DNA of 12,808 nucleotides from Sphingopyxis sp. (GTDB lineage Bacteria > Pseudomonadota > Alphaproteobacteria > Sphingomonadales > Sphingomonadaceae): NCBI GenBank assembly GCA_026125835.1, contig JAHCKJ010000034.1, positions 1 to 12,808 of the forward strand, read 5' to 3'. How positions within the stretch are numbered: position 1 is the stretch's first letter; each line of letters begins with the position of its first letter. Made by a program: the position numbers and the translations under genes. Shown piece by piece: positions 1-6,404 of this stretch. The notes below the pieces were generated by a model. That model made no database searches, was not told the origin of the DNA, and was given only the letters and a program-made list of their open reading frames with translations.

Positions 1-2
1 TT

Positions 3-179
3 GTCGATCATGATGGGGATTATGCTGTGCTGCGTGGCGAAGCAGTGCAGGGATTTTATCAATCGCCGGGCGAGGCATTGCGGACTGCACTCGCTCGGTT
101 TCCCGATCGAATTTTTTCGATTCAGCAAGTCGTCGATGAGCCTCTCGATCTAGGATTTCTATCGCTTGCCGTCGATTGA
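3..179 (+). CDS. C-terminal part of a small protein, 5' end outside the window
   Basis: An open frame enters from the left edge and ends at TGA 177-179, giving 58 residues that end FLSLAVD. Recognisable stretches are DGDYAVLRGEAVQGFY, SPGEALRTALARFPDRIF and QQVVDEPLDLGF. This reads like a small soluble protein that sits directly before retropepsin-like genes; I do not know its function. It overlaps the next gene by 14 bases, which suggests translational coupling and a two-gene unit. The alternating hydrophobic and charged pattern and the absence of stops across 58 codons support real coding. There is no signal peptide or membrane segment in the visible part. The frame is well supported, the function is not. 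Confidence 0.6.
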   Translation, partial: VDHDGDYAVLRGEAVQGFYQSPGEALRTALARFPDRIFSIQQVVDEPLDLGFLSLAVD

Positions 180-588
180 GGGGCGACACGACGGGCGACG
201 CATCGTCACCGATGTTGCAGTGTTAGCCGCGGAAAATCCGGCGGACCTCAGCCATGTGATCGGTCGAGCGCTGATCGATACCGGTGCCACGAGCAGCGGA
301 GTCGGACCAACTATCGTCACGCAACTTGGTTTGCGGAGCTACGGAAAGAGGCCGCTCGGGTCTGCGACCGACGAACGCATGATGCCTTATTATTTTTTTC
401 GGTTGGGTTTCCTTGGGTATCGCGACGCAAATGGAATGACCGAAACACACGCATTTCCTTATGTTCTAGGTGAGTGTGACGGGTTCGGATGGCCGATGGC
501 GCGTCATTTTGACGTCATTGTCGGAATGGATGTCCTCGGAAAATGTCGGTTTACAGTCGATCGCAATTTTTGGTCGATCGAGTTCTGA
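166..588 (+). CDS. retropepsin-like aspartic protease domain protein
   Basis: A 140-residue protein with the aspartic protease signature D38-T39-G40-A41 (in ALIDTGATSS) followed by a hydrophobic-Gly segment FDVIVGMDVLG near 115-125. Together these give the single-domain retropepsin layout, in which the active enzyme is a homodimer supplying one Asp from each chain. The start is TTG 166: an in-frame TAG at 151-153 prevents a longer frame, and AGGA at 152-155 lies 10 bases upstream. It overlaps the preceding small gene by 14 bases. No signal peptide is visible, so a cytoplasmic protein is likely. The substrate is unknown. The DNA is clearly less GC-rich than the following genes (for example the T-run near 385-400), a hint of recent acquisition. 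Fold assignment is good; proteolytic activity is inferred. Confidence 0.75.
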   Translation: MPSIEGRHDGRRIVTDVAVLAAENPADLSHVIGRALIDTGATSSGVGPTIVTQLGLRSYGKRPLGSATDERMMPYYFFRLGFLGYRDANGMTETHAFPYVLGECDGFGWPMARHFDVIVGMDVLGKCRFTVDRNFWSIEF

Positions 589-641
589 CCATAGAGTTGT
601 GGGATGCTTGAAGCCTCCCGTCTATTTCCCATCTCACGGAC

Positions 642-1043
642 ATGTCTGCTCTCCACATGACCCGCGTCGCCGTCGGCTGTTCGGACTATCCGTCGTTGCA
701 GGCACGGATCGCGGACTATGCGCGCGACGGCGAAGTCCGCTTCACGACGCGGTTCAGGCCGAAGCGCGCCGACGAGTTGCTCGGCGGCAAGCTGCACTTC
801 ATCGTCAAACATATGCTGGTCGGGCGGGTGGAAATTCTGCGCTTCGACGATCGTGCCGACGGGCGCGTCGATATCGTCTGCGTCGCCGATCTCGAGCGTG
901 TGCAGCCGACGCCGAAGCGCGCGCATCAGGGGTGGCGCTATCTGGCCGCCGCAGACGCGCCACAGGCGATCGACGACAACAGCGCCGACGGTGACCTGCC
1001 GCCCGAACTTTATCGCGAACTCGCCGAGCTCAGCCTGATCTAG
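642..1043 (+). CDS. DUF1489 family protein
   Basis: A 133-residue protein matching the DUF1489 pattern: an early VGCSDY (residues 11-16), then TTRFRPKRADELLGG (35-49) leading into LHFIVKHMLVGR (51-62), and near the end HQGWRYL (95-101) with DAPQAI (105-110). It finishes with the usual LPPELYRELAEL. The family is widespread in alphaproteobacteria and has no established function. ATG 642 is used; a second in-frame ATG at 657 would remove only five residues and is possible because neither has a strong Shine-Dalgarno sequence. It converges with the minus-strand gene ending at 1062, leaving only 18 bases, with no obvious terminator between them. Confidence 0.85.
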   Translation: MSALHMTRVAVGCSDYPSLQARIADYARDGEVRFTTRFRPKRADELLGGKLHFIVKHMLVGRVEILRFDDRADGRVDIVCVADLERVQPTPKRAHQGWRYLAAADAPQAIDDNSADGDLPPELYRELAELSLI

Positions 1044-1061
1044 GCTTTACTGAAACAGAGT

Positions 1062-1460
1062 TTACCCCGCCTGCGCGGCGAGCATCGCCCCCATTTTCTC
1101 CCAGACCTTGTTGATCGCCTTCAGCGGGCGCACCATCACCTTGAAATCCGCGATCTGGCCGGCGTCGTTCCAGCGGATGATGTCGACGCCGTTGATCTGT
1201 ATCCCGTCGAGCTCGCTCTGGAACTCGAGCATGGCCTGATTGCCGTCGACGATTTCGCGCAAATAGCGGAAATGCTCGCCGCCGAGAACGTGGCTGGCCG
1301 CGTGCAGATAGGCGAAGACCTTGTCGCGGCCCTGTTGCGGCGTGTGGACGACCGGTGAATGAAACACGGCGTCTTCGGCGAGCAGATCGCGCAGTGCCTG
1401 CGGATCGCCGCCCGCCGCCATATAGGCGTGCCAGGCGGTGAGACCCGGATGCGCGCTCAT
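1062..1460 (-). CDS. nuclear transport factor 2 (SnoaL-like) family protein
   Basis: A 132-residue protein with the NTF2-like cone-fold pattern: an N-terminal helix region (GLTAWHAYMAAGGDPQAL), DLLAEDAVFHSPVVHTPQQGRD (26-46), and C-terminal strands containing MLEFQSELDG, INGVDIIRWNDAGQIADFKVMVRPL (90-113). 'HSPVV' and 'IADFKVMVRP' are typical of SnoaL-like polyketide-cyclase/limonene-hydrolase relatives of unassigned function. Its ATG overlaps the stop of the upstream dienelactone hydrolase gene as ATGA (1457-1460), so the two are an operon and probably coupled in translation. A small-molecule binding or hydrolytic role beside the hydrolase is plausible but not shown by the sequence. Confidence 0.8.
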   Translation of the reverse strand: MSAHPGLTAWHAYMAAGGDPQALRDLLAEDAVFHSPVVHTPQQGRDKVFAYLHAASHVLGGEHFRYLREIVDGNQAMLEFQSELDGIQINGVDIIRWNDAGQIADFKVMVRPLKAINKVWEKMGAMLAAQAG

Positions 1461-2155
1461 GCCAGATGTTCCGCAAAAAAGGCGCGGGTGCGGCCATCCG
1501 CCAGCTGCGCACCCGCTTCGTCGCGACGGTTGCCGCTGGTGGCGGCGAAACCATGGTCGAGCCCTTCATAATCGTGGAGCGTGACCTTGGGGTGCGGATC
1601 GAGGCCTTCGTGCATCTTGGCTTGCGCCTCGGGGCCGACCAGATGGTCCGCCGTGGGAATATGCAGCATCAAGGGATGCGCGATCGCATGGCTTTCGTTC
1701 AGCATCTGATCGATCATCACGCCATAATAGCCAACCGAGGCGTTCACGTCGGTGCGCGCCGCCGCCATATAGGCCAGCCGCCCGCCGAGACAGAAGCCGA
1801 CGCAGCCGACCTTGGTCGCCCCTTGGCCATGAAGCCAGCGGATTGCCGCCTCGATGTCCTTCACCCCGTCGTCTGCGTCATATTGGCCGAAATAGCCGAA
1901 GGCTTCCTGCAGCTCGGCCTCGACATCGGGGTCGAGCTCGACCCCGGGGGCGAAACGCCAGAACAGGTCGGGCGCGATTGCGAGATAGCCCTGCGCCGCC
2001 CACTCGTCGCATTTTTCGCGGATCCCGGCATTGATGCCGAAGATTTCCGGGATCACGATGATCGCGCGCGGCGAATCGGCGTCGGGCCGCGCGACATAGG
2101 CGGGAATTTCGCCCGCACCGTTCAAAGCGGCGATCGAGGTGTTGGTGGCGGCCAT
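1457..2155 (-). CDS. dienelactone hydrolase family protein (alpha/beta hydrolase)
   Basis: A 232-residue protein of full family length. The catalytic triad is visible: nucleophile C122 in GFCLGG (120-125), D170 in PTADH, and H201 in LDHGF. The Glu of PEIFG (E37), which in studied dienelactone hydrolases contacts the nucleophile Cys, is also present. Spacing is very close to that of the Pseudomonas enzyme (Cys123, Asp171, His202, Glu36). Such enzymes hydrolyse enol-lactones in chloro-aromatic catabolism, but many homologues have other substrates, so the substrate is open. No signal peptide, hence cytoplasmic. An AGGAG at 2165-2169 (minus strand) precedes the ATG by about 9 bases. The NTF2-like gene follows with an ATGA overlap. 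The 106-base gap to the plus-strand gene at 2262 must contain divergent promoters. Confidence 0.9.
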   Translation of the reverse strand: MAATNTSIAALNGAGEIPAYVARPDADSPRAIIVIPEIFGINAGIREKCDEWAAQGYLAIAPDLFWRFAPGVELDPDVEAELQEAFGYFGQYDADDGVKDIEAAIRWLHGQGATKVGCVGFCLGGRLAYMAAARTDVNASVGYYGVMIDQMLNESHAIAHPLMLHIPTADHLVGPEAQAKMHEGLDPHPKVTLHDYEGLDHGFAATSGNRRDEAGAQLADGRTRAFFAEHLA

Positions 2156-2261
2156 GCGGGGCTTCTCCTGCTCTTGCTTCTTTCGTGTGAAAGCGCGAAG
2201 CTAGCGGGGCTGCGGGCACGGCTCAAGCGGCGAACCGGCATTTTCGGGGCGGGAGACAGGC

Positions 2262-2555
2262 ATGAAATTCAATATCGAAATCGACTGCACGCCCGAAGAA
2301 GCGCGGCGCCTGTTCGGCCTGCCCGATCTGGAACCGCTGCACGACATCTATCTTGATCGCGTCAAGGAACTGATGGCGAAGGGGATTACCCCCGACATGG
2401 TCCAGCAGATGGTCAAGACCTGGGTGCCGATGGGCGGCAGCGGGCTGGAGCTGGTCCAGTCGCTGCTCGGCCAGTTCGGCGGCGGATTGATGGGCGGCGG
2501 CGCAAAATCGGCCGACGCGGGCGACGACACGTCGACCAAGGGGCGCAAGAGCTGA
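2262..2555 (+). CDS. DUF6489 family protein
   Basis: A 97-residue protein beginning MKFNIEIDCTPEEARRLFGLPD, the typical opening of a small family (DUF6489) found in sphingomonads and relatives. An N-terminal strand and helix (residues 1-20) are followed by helical segments (24-40 and 44-54), an amphipathic W54-x-P stretch, and a Gly-rich low-complexity tail with charged end (72-97). Function unknown; no signal peptide or membrane helix. ATG 2262 is preceded by GGGAGA. The stop TGA at 2553-2555 overlaps the proposed CTG start of mnmE (2552), so the two genes are likely co-transcribed and coupled. Confidence 0.8.
   Translation: MKFNIEIDCTPEEARRLFGLPDLEPLHDIYLDRVKELMAKGITPDMVQQMVKTWVPMGGSGLELVQSLLGQFGGGLMGGGAKSADAGDDTSTKGRKS
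2538..2554 (+). promoter_or_regulatory. ribosome binding site and probable CTG start codon of mnmE
   Basis: AAGGGG at 2538-2543, an eight-base spacer, then CTG at 2552. In-frame translation from here gives LTPTDTNDTIFALSSG before Met at 2600; DTIFALSSG is conserved at MnmE N-termini in this lineage. No ATG, GTG or TTG lies in this frame between 2552 and 2600. CTG overlaps the TGA of the upstream gene (CTGA). The start is inferred, not proven. Confidence 0.5.
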
Positions 2556-3883
2556 CCCCAACGGACACAAACGACACGATTTTTGCGCTGTCGAGCGGGA
2601 TGCCGCCGGCGGCGATTGGCGTCGTGCGGGTGAGCGGCGCACGGGCGGGTGAGGCGTTGCGGGCGCTCGCCGGGCGCTTGCCGCCGCCGCGGCGGGCGAC
2701 GTTGGCCGGGCTCCAGACCGGCGATGGCGAACCGCTCGACCGCGCGCTGATCCTCTGGTTTCCGGGACCGGCGACTGCGACGGGCGAGGATCTGGCCGAA
2801 CTGCACCTCCATGGCGGCCGCGCGGTCGTGGCCGCGGTCGAAGCGGCGCTTGCCGCAATGCCCGGATTGCGCCGCGCCGAAGCGGGCGAGTTTACCCGAC
2901 GCGCTTTCCTCAACGGGCGGATCGATCTGGCCGAGGCCGAAGGCTTGGCCGATTTGCTGGCGGCGGAGACCGAGAGCCAGCGGGTGCAGGCGCTGGGCAT
3001 GGCGAGCGGTCATGTGTCGCGCGCCGTGGCGGGATGGCAGGAGCGGCTGCTGACAATGATGGCGAGGGCAGAGGCCGAGCTGAATTTTGCCGACGAAGAT
3101 GATGTGGAAGTTGGCGAAGGTGTCGCGCAGCGTTTGATTAGCGGGATGGCAGCTTTGGCGCAGGAATTGGCGCAGTGGCTGGCGCGGCCCGCGGCCGAGG
3201 TGATTTCGGAGGGGTTGTCGGTGGTCATCGCGGGGCCACCAAATGCAGGAAAATCCACTTTAATCAATGCTTTAGCGAAAAGGGAGCTCGCAATTGTGTC
3301 GCCGGTGGCGGGGACGACACGCGATGTGATCGAGACACCATTGGCGCTCGACGGGATTGCGATGCGTTTTTCCGACACCGCGGGACTGCGTACGGAAAGT
3401 GCCGACGACATCGAGATGATCGGAATCGATCGCGCCAAGGCGGCGGTCGCGGCGGCGGACATCCTGTTATGGCTGGGGCGACCGAAAGACGCGCCCGCGC
3501 ATCCGCGCCCGATCCTGGTCGCGCCGCAGGCCGACCGCTGGCGCGGCGATGCCGCCGCCGAAGCCGAGGCGGCGCGGTGCGACCTCGTCCTGTCGGCGCG
3601 GACGGGCGAGGGGATGGACCGGCTCCACCGCATGATCGTCGAAATGGCGCGGACACTGCTGCCGCGCGAGGGCGAAGCCGCACTGCGCCAGCGCCAGCGC
3701 GCGGCGCTCGCCGACGCGAAACAATGGCTGGAAGTCGAGCCGCGATCGCGCGAAGCGGGCGACTTGATCCTGCTCGCCGAACGGCTGCGGCTTGCCGCGA
3801 CGGCGCTCGACCGGATCACCGGGCGCGCGGGGGTGGAAGATATGCTCGATGCGCTGTTCGGACGCTTTTGTATCGGGAAGTGA
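2552..3883 (+). CDS. mnmE: tRNA uridine-5-carboxymethylaminomethyl modification GTPase MnmE
   Basis: MnmE is the GTPase partner of MnmG in forming 5-(carboxymethyl)aminomethyl-uridine at tRNA wobble position 34. Numbering from ATG 2600: N-terminal folate-binding domain (1-115), helical domain, then an inserted G domain with G1 GPPNAGKST (212-220, K+-binding Asn215 present), G2 GTTRD (238-242), G3 DTAGLR (259-264), and a degenerate G4 VAPQAD (307-312) in place of NKxD. The protein ends with the family's FCIGK (Cys424). The usual N-terminus DTIFALSSG is encoded upstream of ATG 2600 in the same frame, so I place the start at CTG 2552, with AAGGGG (2538-2543) eight bases before it, giving 443 residues. 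A conservative call from the first ATG would be 2600-3883 (427 residues). A parS site starts at the first base after the stop. Confidence 0.95.
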   Translation: MTPTDTNDTIFALSSGMPPAAIGVVRVSGARAGEALRALAGRLPPPRRATLAGLQTGDGEPLDRALILWFPGPATATGEDLAELHLHGGRAVVAAVEAALAAMPGLRRAEAGEFTRRAFLNGRIDLAEAEGLADLLAAETESQRVQALGMASGHVSRAVAGWQERLLTMMARAEAELNFADEDDVEVGEGVAQRLISGMAALAQELAQWLARPAAEVISEGLSVVIAGPPNAGKSTLINALAKRELAIVSPVAGTTRDVIETPLALDGIAMRFSDTAGLRTESADDIEMIGIDRAKAAVAAADILLWLGRPKDAPAHPRPILVAPQADRWRGDAAAEAEAARCDLVLSARTGEGMDRLHRMIVEMARTLLPREGEAALRQRQRAALADAKQWLEVEPRSREAGDLILLAERLRLAATALDRITGRAGVEDMLDALFGRFCIGK

Positions 3884-3899
3884 TGTTCCACGTGGAACA
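3884..3899. other. parS: parS site 1 (ParB-binding palindrome)
   Basis: TGTTCCACGTGGAACA, a perfect 16-bp palindrome centred on CACGTG. It matches the conserved bacterial parS sequence (tGTTnCACGTGnAACa) and begins immediately after the mnmE stop codon, in the mnmE-mnmG gap. ParB from the same locus should load here and spread over neighbouring DNA. Confidence 0.93.
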
Positions 3900-3934
3900 A
3901 CGATTCTGACGCGGGCAGGGTGTAAACCGAATTT

Positions 3935-4006
3935 TCTCACACAAAGACACAAAGATGGCGCGTCCGCCAGCAGGCGAACGCGCCATCTTTGTGTCTTTGT
4001 GTGAGA
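3935..4006. repeat. 29-bp perfect inverted repeat with octamer-repeat arms
   Basis: The arms 3935-3963 and 3978-4006 are exact reverse complements (29 of 29), around a 14-base centre that itself adds about four pairs after one mismatch. Reading inward, each arm starts TCTCACA and contains two tandem copies of CACAAAGA, then TGGCGCGT. It fills almost all of the mnmE-mnmG gap. There is no T-run after it, so it is not a classical terminator, although such a long hairpin could stall or stabilise transcripts. It belongs with the repeats at 6009-6224, 6338-6369 and 8816-8956 by architecture. Confidence 0.9.
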
Positions 4007-4066
4007 TTTGACCGCGCGGCTCGCGGTGGATTTAACCAGCGCTTTCGGCTATGCGCCGACACAATC

Positions 4067-5938
4067 ATGCACAGCAGCACAATATATGATGTCATCGTGG
4101 TCGGCGGTGGCCACGCCGGAACCGAGGCCGCAGGCGCTGCGGCGCGCCTTGGTGCGCGCGTCGCGCTGGTGAGTTTCGACCCGGCGCTGATCGGGACCAT
4201 GTCCTGCAACCCGGCGATCGGGGGTCTGGGCAAGGGGCATCTGATGCGCGAGGTTGACGCGCTTGACGGATGGATGGCGCGCGCGGCCGATGCGGCGGCG
4301 ATCCATTACCGGATGCTCAACGCGTCGAAGGGTGCGGCGGTGCAGGGGCCGCGCATCCAGGCCGACCGCACACGCTACCGCGACGCGATTCAGCAGATGC
4401 TCGCCGCCGAAGATGGCATCACTGTGATTGCGGGAGAAGCGGCAGCGTTGCGGCTCGCGGGCGATGGAATGACCCTTGAAGGCCTTGACCTTGCTGACGG
4501 GACGGCACTGAGCGCGCCGGCAGTGGTGCTGGCGACGGGTACATTTCTGGGCGGCCGGATGTTCCGCGGCGAGGAACGGATGGTTGGGGGACGCATCGGT
4601 GAGGATGGCGCACACCGCCTCGCCGAACAATTGCGCGCCGCCGCCCTGCCGATGGCACGGCTCAAGACCGGCACGCCGCCGCGGCTCGACGGACGGACGA
4701 TCGACTGGGCGCGGCTCGCCGAACAGCCGTCGGACAGCGCCGAGGGTGCGACCTGGACCTGTTCCACGTGGAACAATGCGCGGACGGTGCCGCAGATCTT
4801 CTGTGCGATCACGCGCACCAATGCCGAGTCGCACCGGATCATCGCCGACAATTTGCATCGCTCGCCGCTGTTCACCGGCGCGATCGGCGCGGCGGGGCCG
4901 CGCTATTGCCCGTCGATCGAGGACAAGATTCACCGCTTTGCCGACCGCGACGGGCATCAGATATTTCTGGAGCCCGAGGGGCTCGATACCCATCTCGTCT
5001 ATCCGAACGGCATTTCGACCTCGCTGTCGGCTGACGTCCAGCTCGCGATGTTGCGCACGATGGATGGGCTCGAGGCGGTCGAAATGGTCGTGCCGGGCTA
5101 TGCGGTCGAATATGACCATATCGACCCGCGCGCGCTCGACCGGACGTTGCAGGTGCGCGCGATGCCCGGGCTTTATTGCGCGGGGCAGATCAACGGCACG
5201 ACCGGATATGAAGAAGCCGCGGCGCAGGGGCTGGTTGCGGGCGCCAATGCGGCGTTGGCGGTGCAGGGTCGCGATCCGCTGATTCTCGACCGCAGCGAAT
5301 CCTATATCGGGGTGATGGTCGACGATCTGGTGTTGCAGGGGGTGACCGAGCCGTACCGGATGCTCACCGCGCGCGCCGAGTACCGGCTGCGGCTGCGCGC
5401 CGACAATGCCGCGACGCGGCTGACGCCGAAGGGGATTGCGCTGGGGCTGGTGCGTCCGGCGACCGCGGCGTTGTTCGACAAGCGGATGGGCGCGCGCGCC
5501 GCGGCGGACAAGCTTCTCGCGGTACCGGTGACGAGTGCCGATTATGGCACGATCGGGATGGGCATTCCCGGTGACGGCGTCGCGCGCACGCGGATCGAGC
5601 TGTTGCGCTTTCCCGATGTGACGATGGCCAAGCTGGTGCAGCTGGCGCCCGAGCTGGATGCCATCGACCCGACGATTCTATCCGAACTGGTCGAGGACGC
5701 GCATTATGCGCCGTACATCGCGCGGCAGGATGCCGAGTTGCGCGCGCTCGCCGCGAACGAAGCGATCAGCCTCGACCCCGCGCTCGATTATGCCGCGATC
5801 GGCGGCCTGTCGCGCGAGATGGTCGAACGGCTGGGCAAGGCGCGGCCCGAGACGCTGGGGCAGGCGGGGCGGATCGACGGGGTGACCCCGGCGGCGTTGA
5901 CCGCCATCATGGTGCATAGCCGGCGGCGGGCGGCCTGA
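4067..5938 (+). CDS. mnmG: tRNA uridine-5-carboxymethylaminomethyl modification enzyme MnmG (GidA)
   Basis: FAD- and NADH-dependent partner of MnmE in wobble uridine modification; cytoplasmic. From ATG 4067 the protein has 623 residues, normal for the family, and begins MHSSTIYDVIVVGGGHAG with the FAD dinucleotide-binding GGGHAG at 13-18. Further family signatures in order: SCNPAIGGLGKGHL, NASKGAAVQGPRIQADR, KTGTPPRLDGR, YCPSIEDKI, PNGISTSL, GYAVEYDHI, CAGQINGTTGYEEAAAQG and TEPYRMLTARAEYRL. A C-terminal helical domain (with YIARQDAEL) contacts MnmE/tRNA in the family. An in-frame extension to 3989 exists but would run through the inverted repeat and adds no family sequence, so it is rejected. 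Codons 232-237 (CSTWNN) are written by a parS site. The Shine-Dalgarno sequence is weak. Confidence 0.97.
   Translation: MHSSTIYDVIVVGGGHAGTEAAGAAARLGARVALVSFDPALIGTMSCNPAIGGLGKGHLMREVDALDGWMARAADAAAIHYRMLNASKGAAVQGPRIQADRTRYRDAIQQMLAAEDGITVIAGEAAALRLAGDGMTLEGLDLADGTALSAPAVVLATGTFLGGRMFRGEERMVGGRIGEDGAHRLAEQLRAAALPMARLKTGTPPRLDGRTIDWARLAEQPSDSAEGATWTCSTWNNARTVPQIFCAITRTNAESHRIIADNLHRSPLFTGAIGAAGPRYCPSIEDKIHRFADRDGHQIFLEPEGLDTHLVYPNGISTSLSADVQLAMLRTMDGLEAVEMVVPGYAVEYDHIDPRALDRTLQVRAMPGLYCAGQINGTTGYEEAAAQGLVAGANAALAVQGRDPLILDRSESYIGVMVDDLVLQGVTEPYRMLTARAEYRLRLRADNAATRLTPKGIALGLVRPATAALFDKRMGARAAADKLLAVPVTSADYGTIGMGIPGDGVARTRIELLRFPDVTMAKLVQLAPELDAIDPTILSELVEDAHYAPYIARQDAELRALAANEAISLDPALDYAAIGGLSREMVERLGKARPETLGQAGRIDGVTPAALTAIMVHSRRRAA
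4760..4775. other. parS: parS site 2, inside mnmG
   Basis: TGTTCCACGTGGAACA, identical to the site at 3884-3899 and a perfect palindrome, but located within mnmG in frame so that it encodes C232-S-T-W-N-(N237). Exact identity of 16 bases to a known ParB-binding consensus inside the parAB neighbourhood makes chance unlikely. Confidence 0.92.
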
Positions 5939-6008
5939 ACTGCAACGATTGTGGTTGCGGACCGAGGCGTCCGCTTTGGGTTGAGTGGCGGACGTACGGA
6001 CGAAAGAA

Positions 6009-6224
6009 GATTCGCGCAGCGTTCGCAGAGCGTCAAAAGATTGTTCACGCGGAGACGCGGAGCCGCGGAGAAGAAAGACAGAGCGGCGCAGCCGATCGTC
6101 AGGCAGGGCGGGGATCGCCGAGATTTCAAACGATGCACTATCGGTAACGGCATCATCTCCGCGGCTCCGCGGCTCCGCGTGAACCCTTTATCATCTCTGC
6201 GTTTTCTGCGACCTCTGCGCGAAT
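6009..6224. repeat. nested inverted repeat with octamer-repeat arms
   Basis: Inner arms 6043-6071 and 6156-6184 match at 28 of 29 positions; each starts GTTCACG and contains three tandem octamers (CGCGGAGA, CGCGGAGC, CGCGGAGA on the left). Outside them lies a second, weaker arm pair: GATTCGCGCAG...TCGCAGA at 6009-6029 against its complement at about 6204-6224. The outer right arm, read inward, has CGCAGAGG, TCGCAGAA, ACGCAGAGA. The 84-base centre shows no gene. Confidence 0.8.
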
Positions 6225-6337
6225 CTCACAATAGCTCGATGGCTGGTTTCGGTCGTCTCCAGACCGTCGTCATTCGCAGGACCATGACAAAAGACATCGC
6301 ATTATCCGCTGGTCCTGCGCGCGCGGGGCTTTCAAAA

Positions 6338-6369
6338 TCTCACGCAAAGGCGCAAAGGCGCAAAGAAAG
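6338..6369. repeat. single octamer-repeat arm before rsmG
   Basis: TCTCA followed by three tandem octamers CGCAAAGG, CGCAAAGG, CGCAAAGA. It opens with the same TCTCAC as the repeat at 3935 and has the same unit pattern, but no complementary arm is present nearby, so it looks like half of an element. It lies 36 bases before the rsmG start. Confidence 0.65.
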
Positions 6370-6404
6370 ATAAGCCCGCATGTCGGGGATAGTGAAAGAA
6401 CCAA

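Larger units (their letters stand above)
5939..6404. other. 466-bp gene-free gap between mnmG and rsmG, filled with inverted repeats
   Basis: No credible gene here. It holds: a short hairpin 5957-5974 (GCGGAC/GTCCGC, loop CGAGGC, followed by TTT) that could be a weak terminator for mnmG; a nested inverted repeat 6009-6224; a perfect 10-bp inverted repeat CGCAGGACCA/TGGTCCTGCG at 6275-6284 and 6310-6319 with a 25-base loop; and a single octamer-repeat arm 6338-6369. A 140-codon open frame (5951-6373) crosses all of these and has no protein-like character. A promoter for rsmG-parAB may lie here but I see no clear -35/-10 pair. Confidence 0.7.

Noticed and set aside
1466..2356. A 296-codon plus-strand frame opposite the dienelactone hydrolase
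   Set aside because: The minus-strand gene has an intact catalytic triad and an operon overlap; this is its complement.
3989..4066. Longer MnmG N-terminus from 3989
   Set aside because: It would translate the end of the inverted repeat; family proteins start near YDVIVVGGGHAG, consistent with ATG 4067.
5951..6373. A 140-codon plus-strand frame between mnmG and rsmG
   Set aside because: It runs through both arms of inverted repeats and a repeat arm, has no ribosome binding site of note and no protein-like composition.
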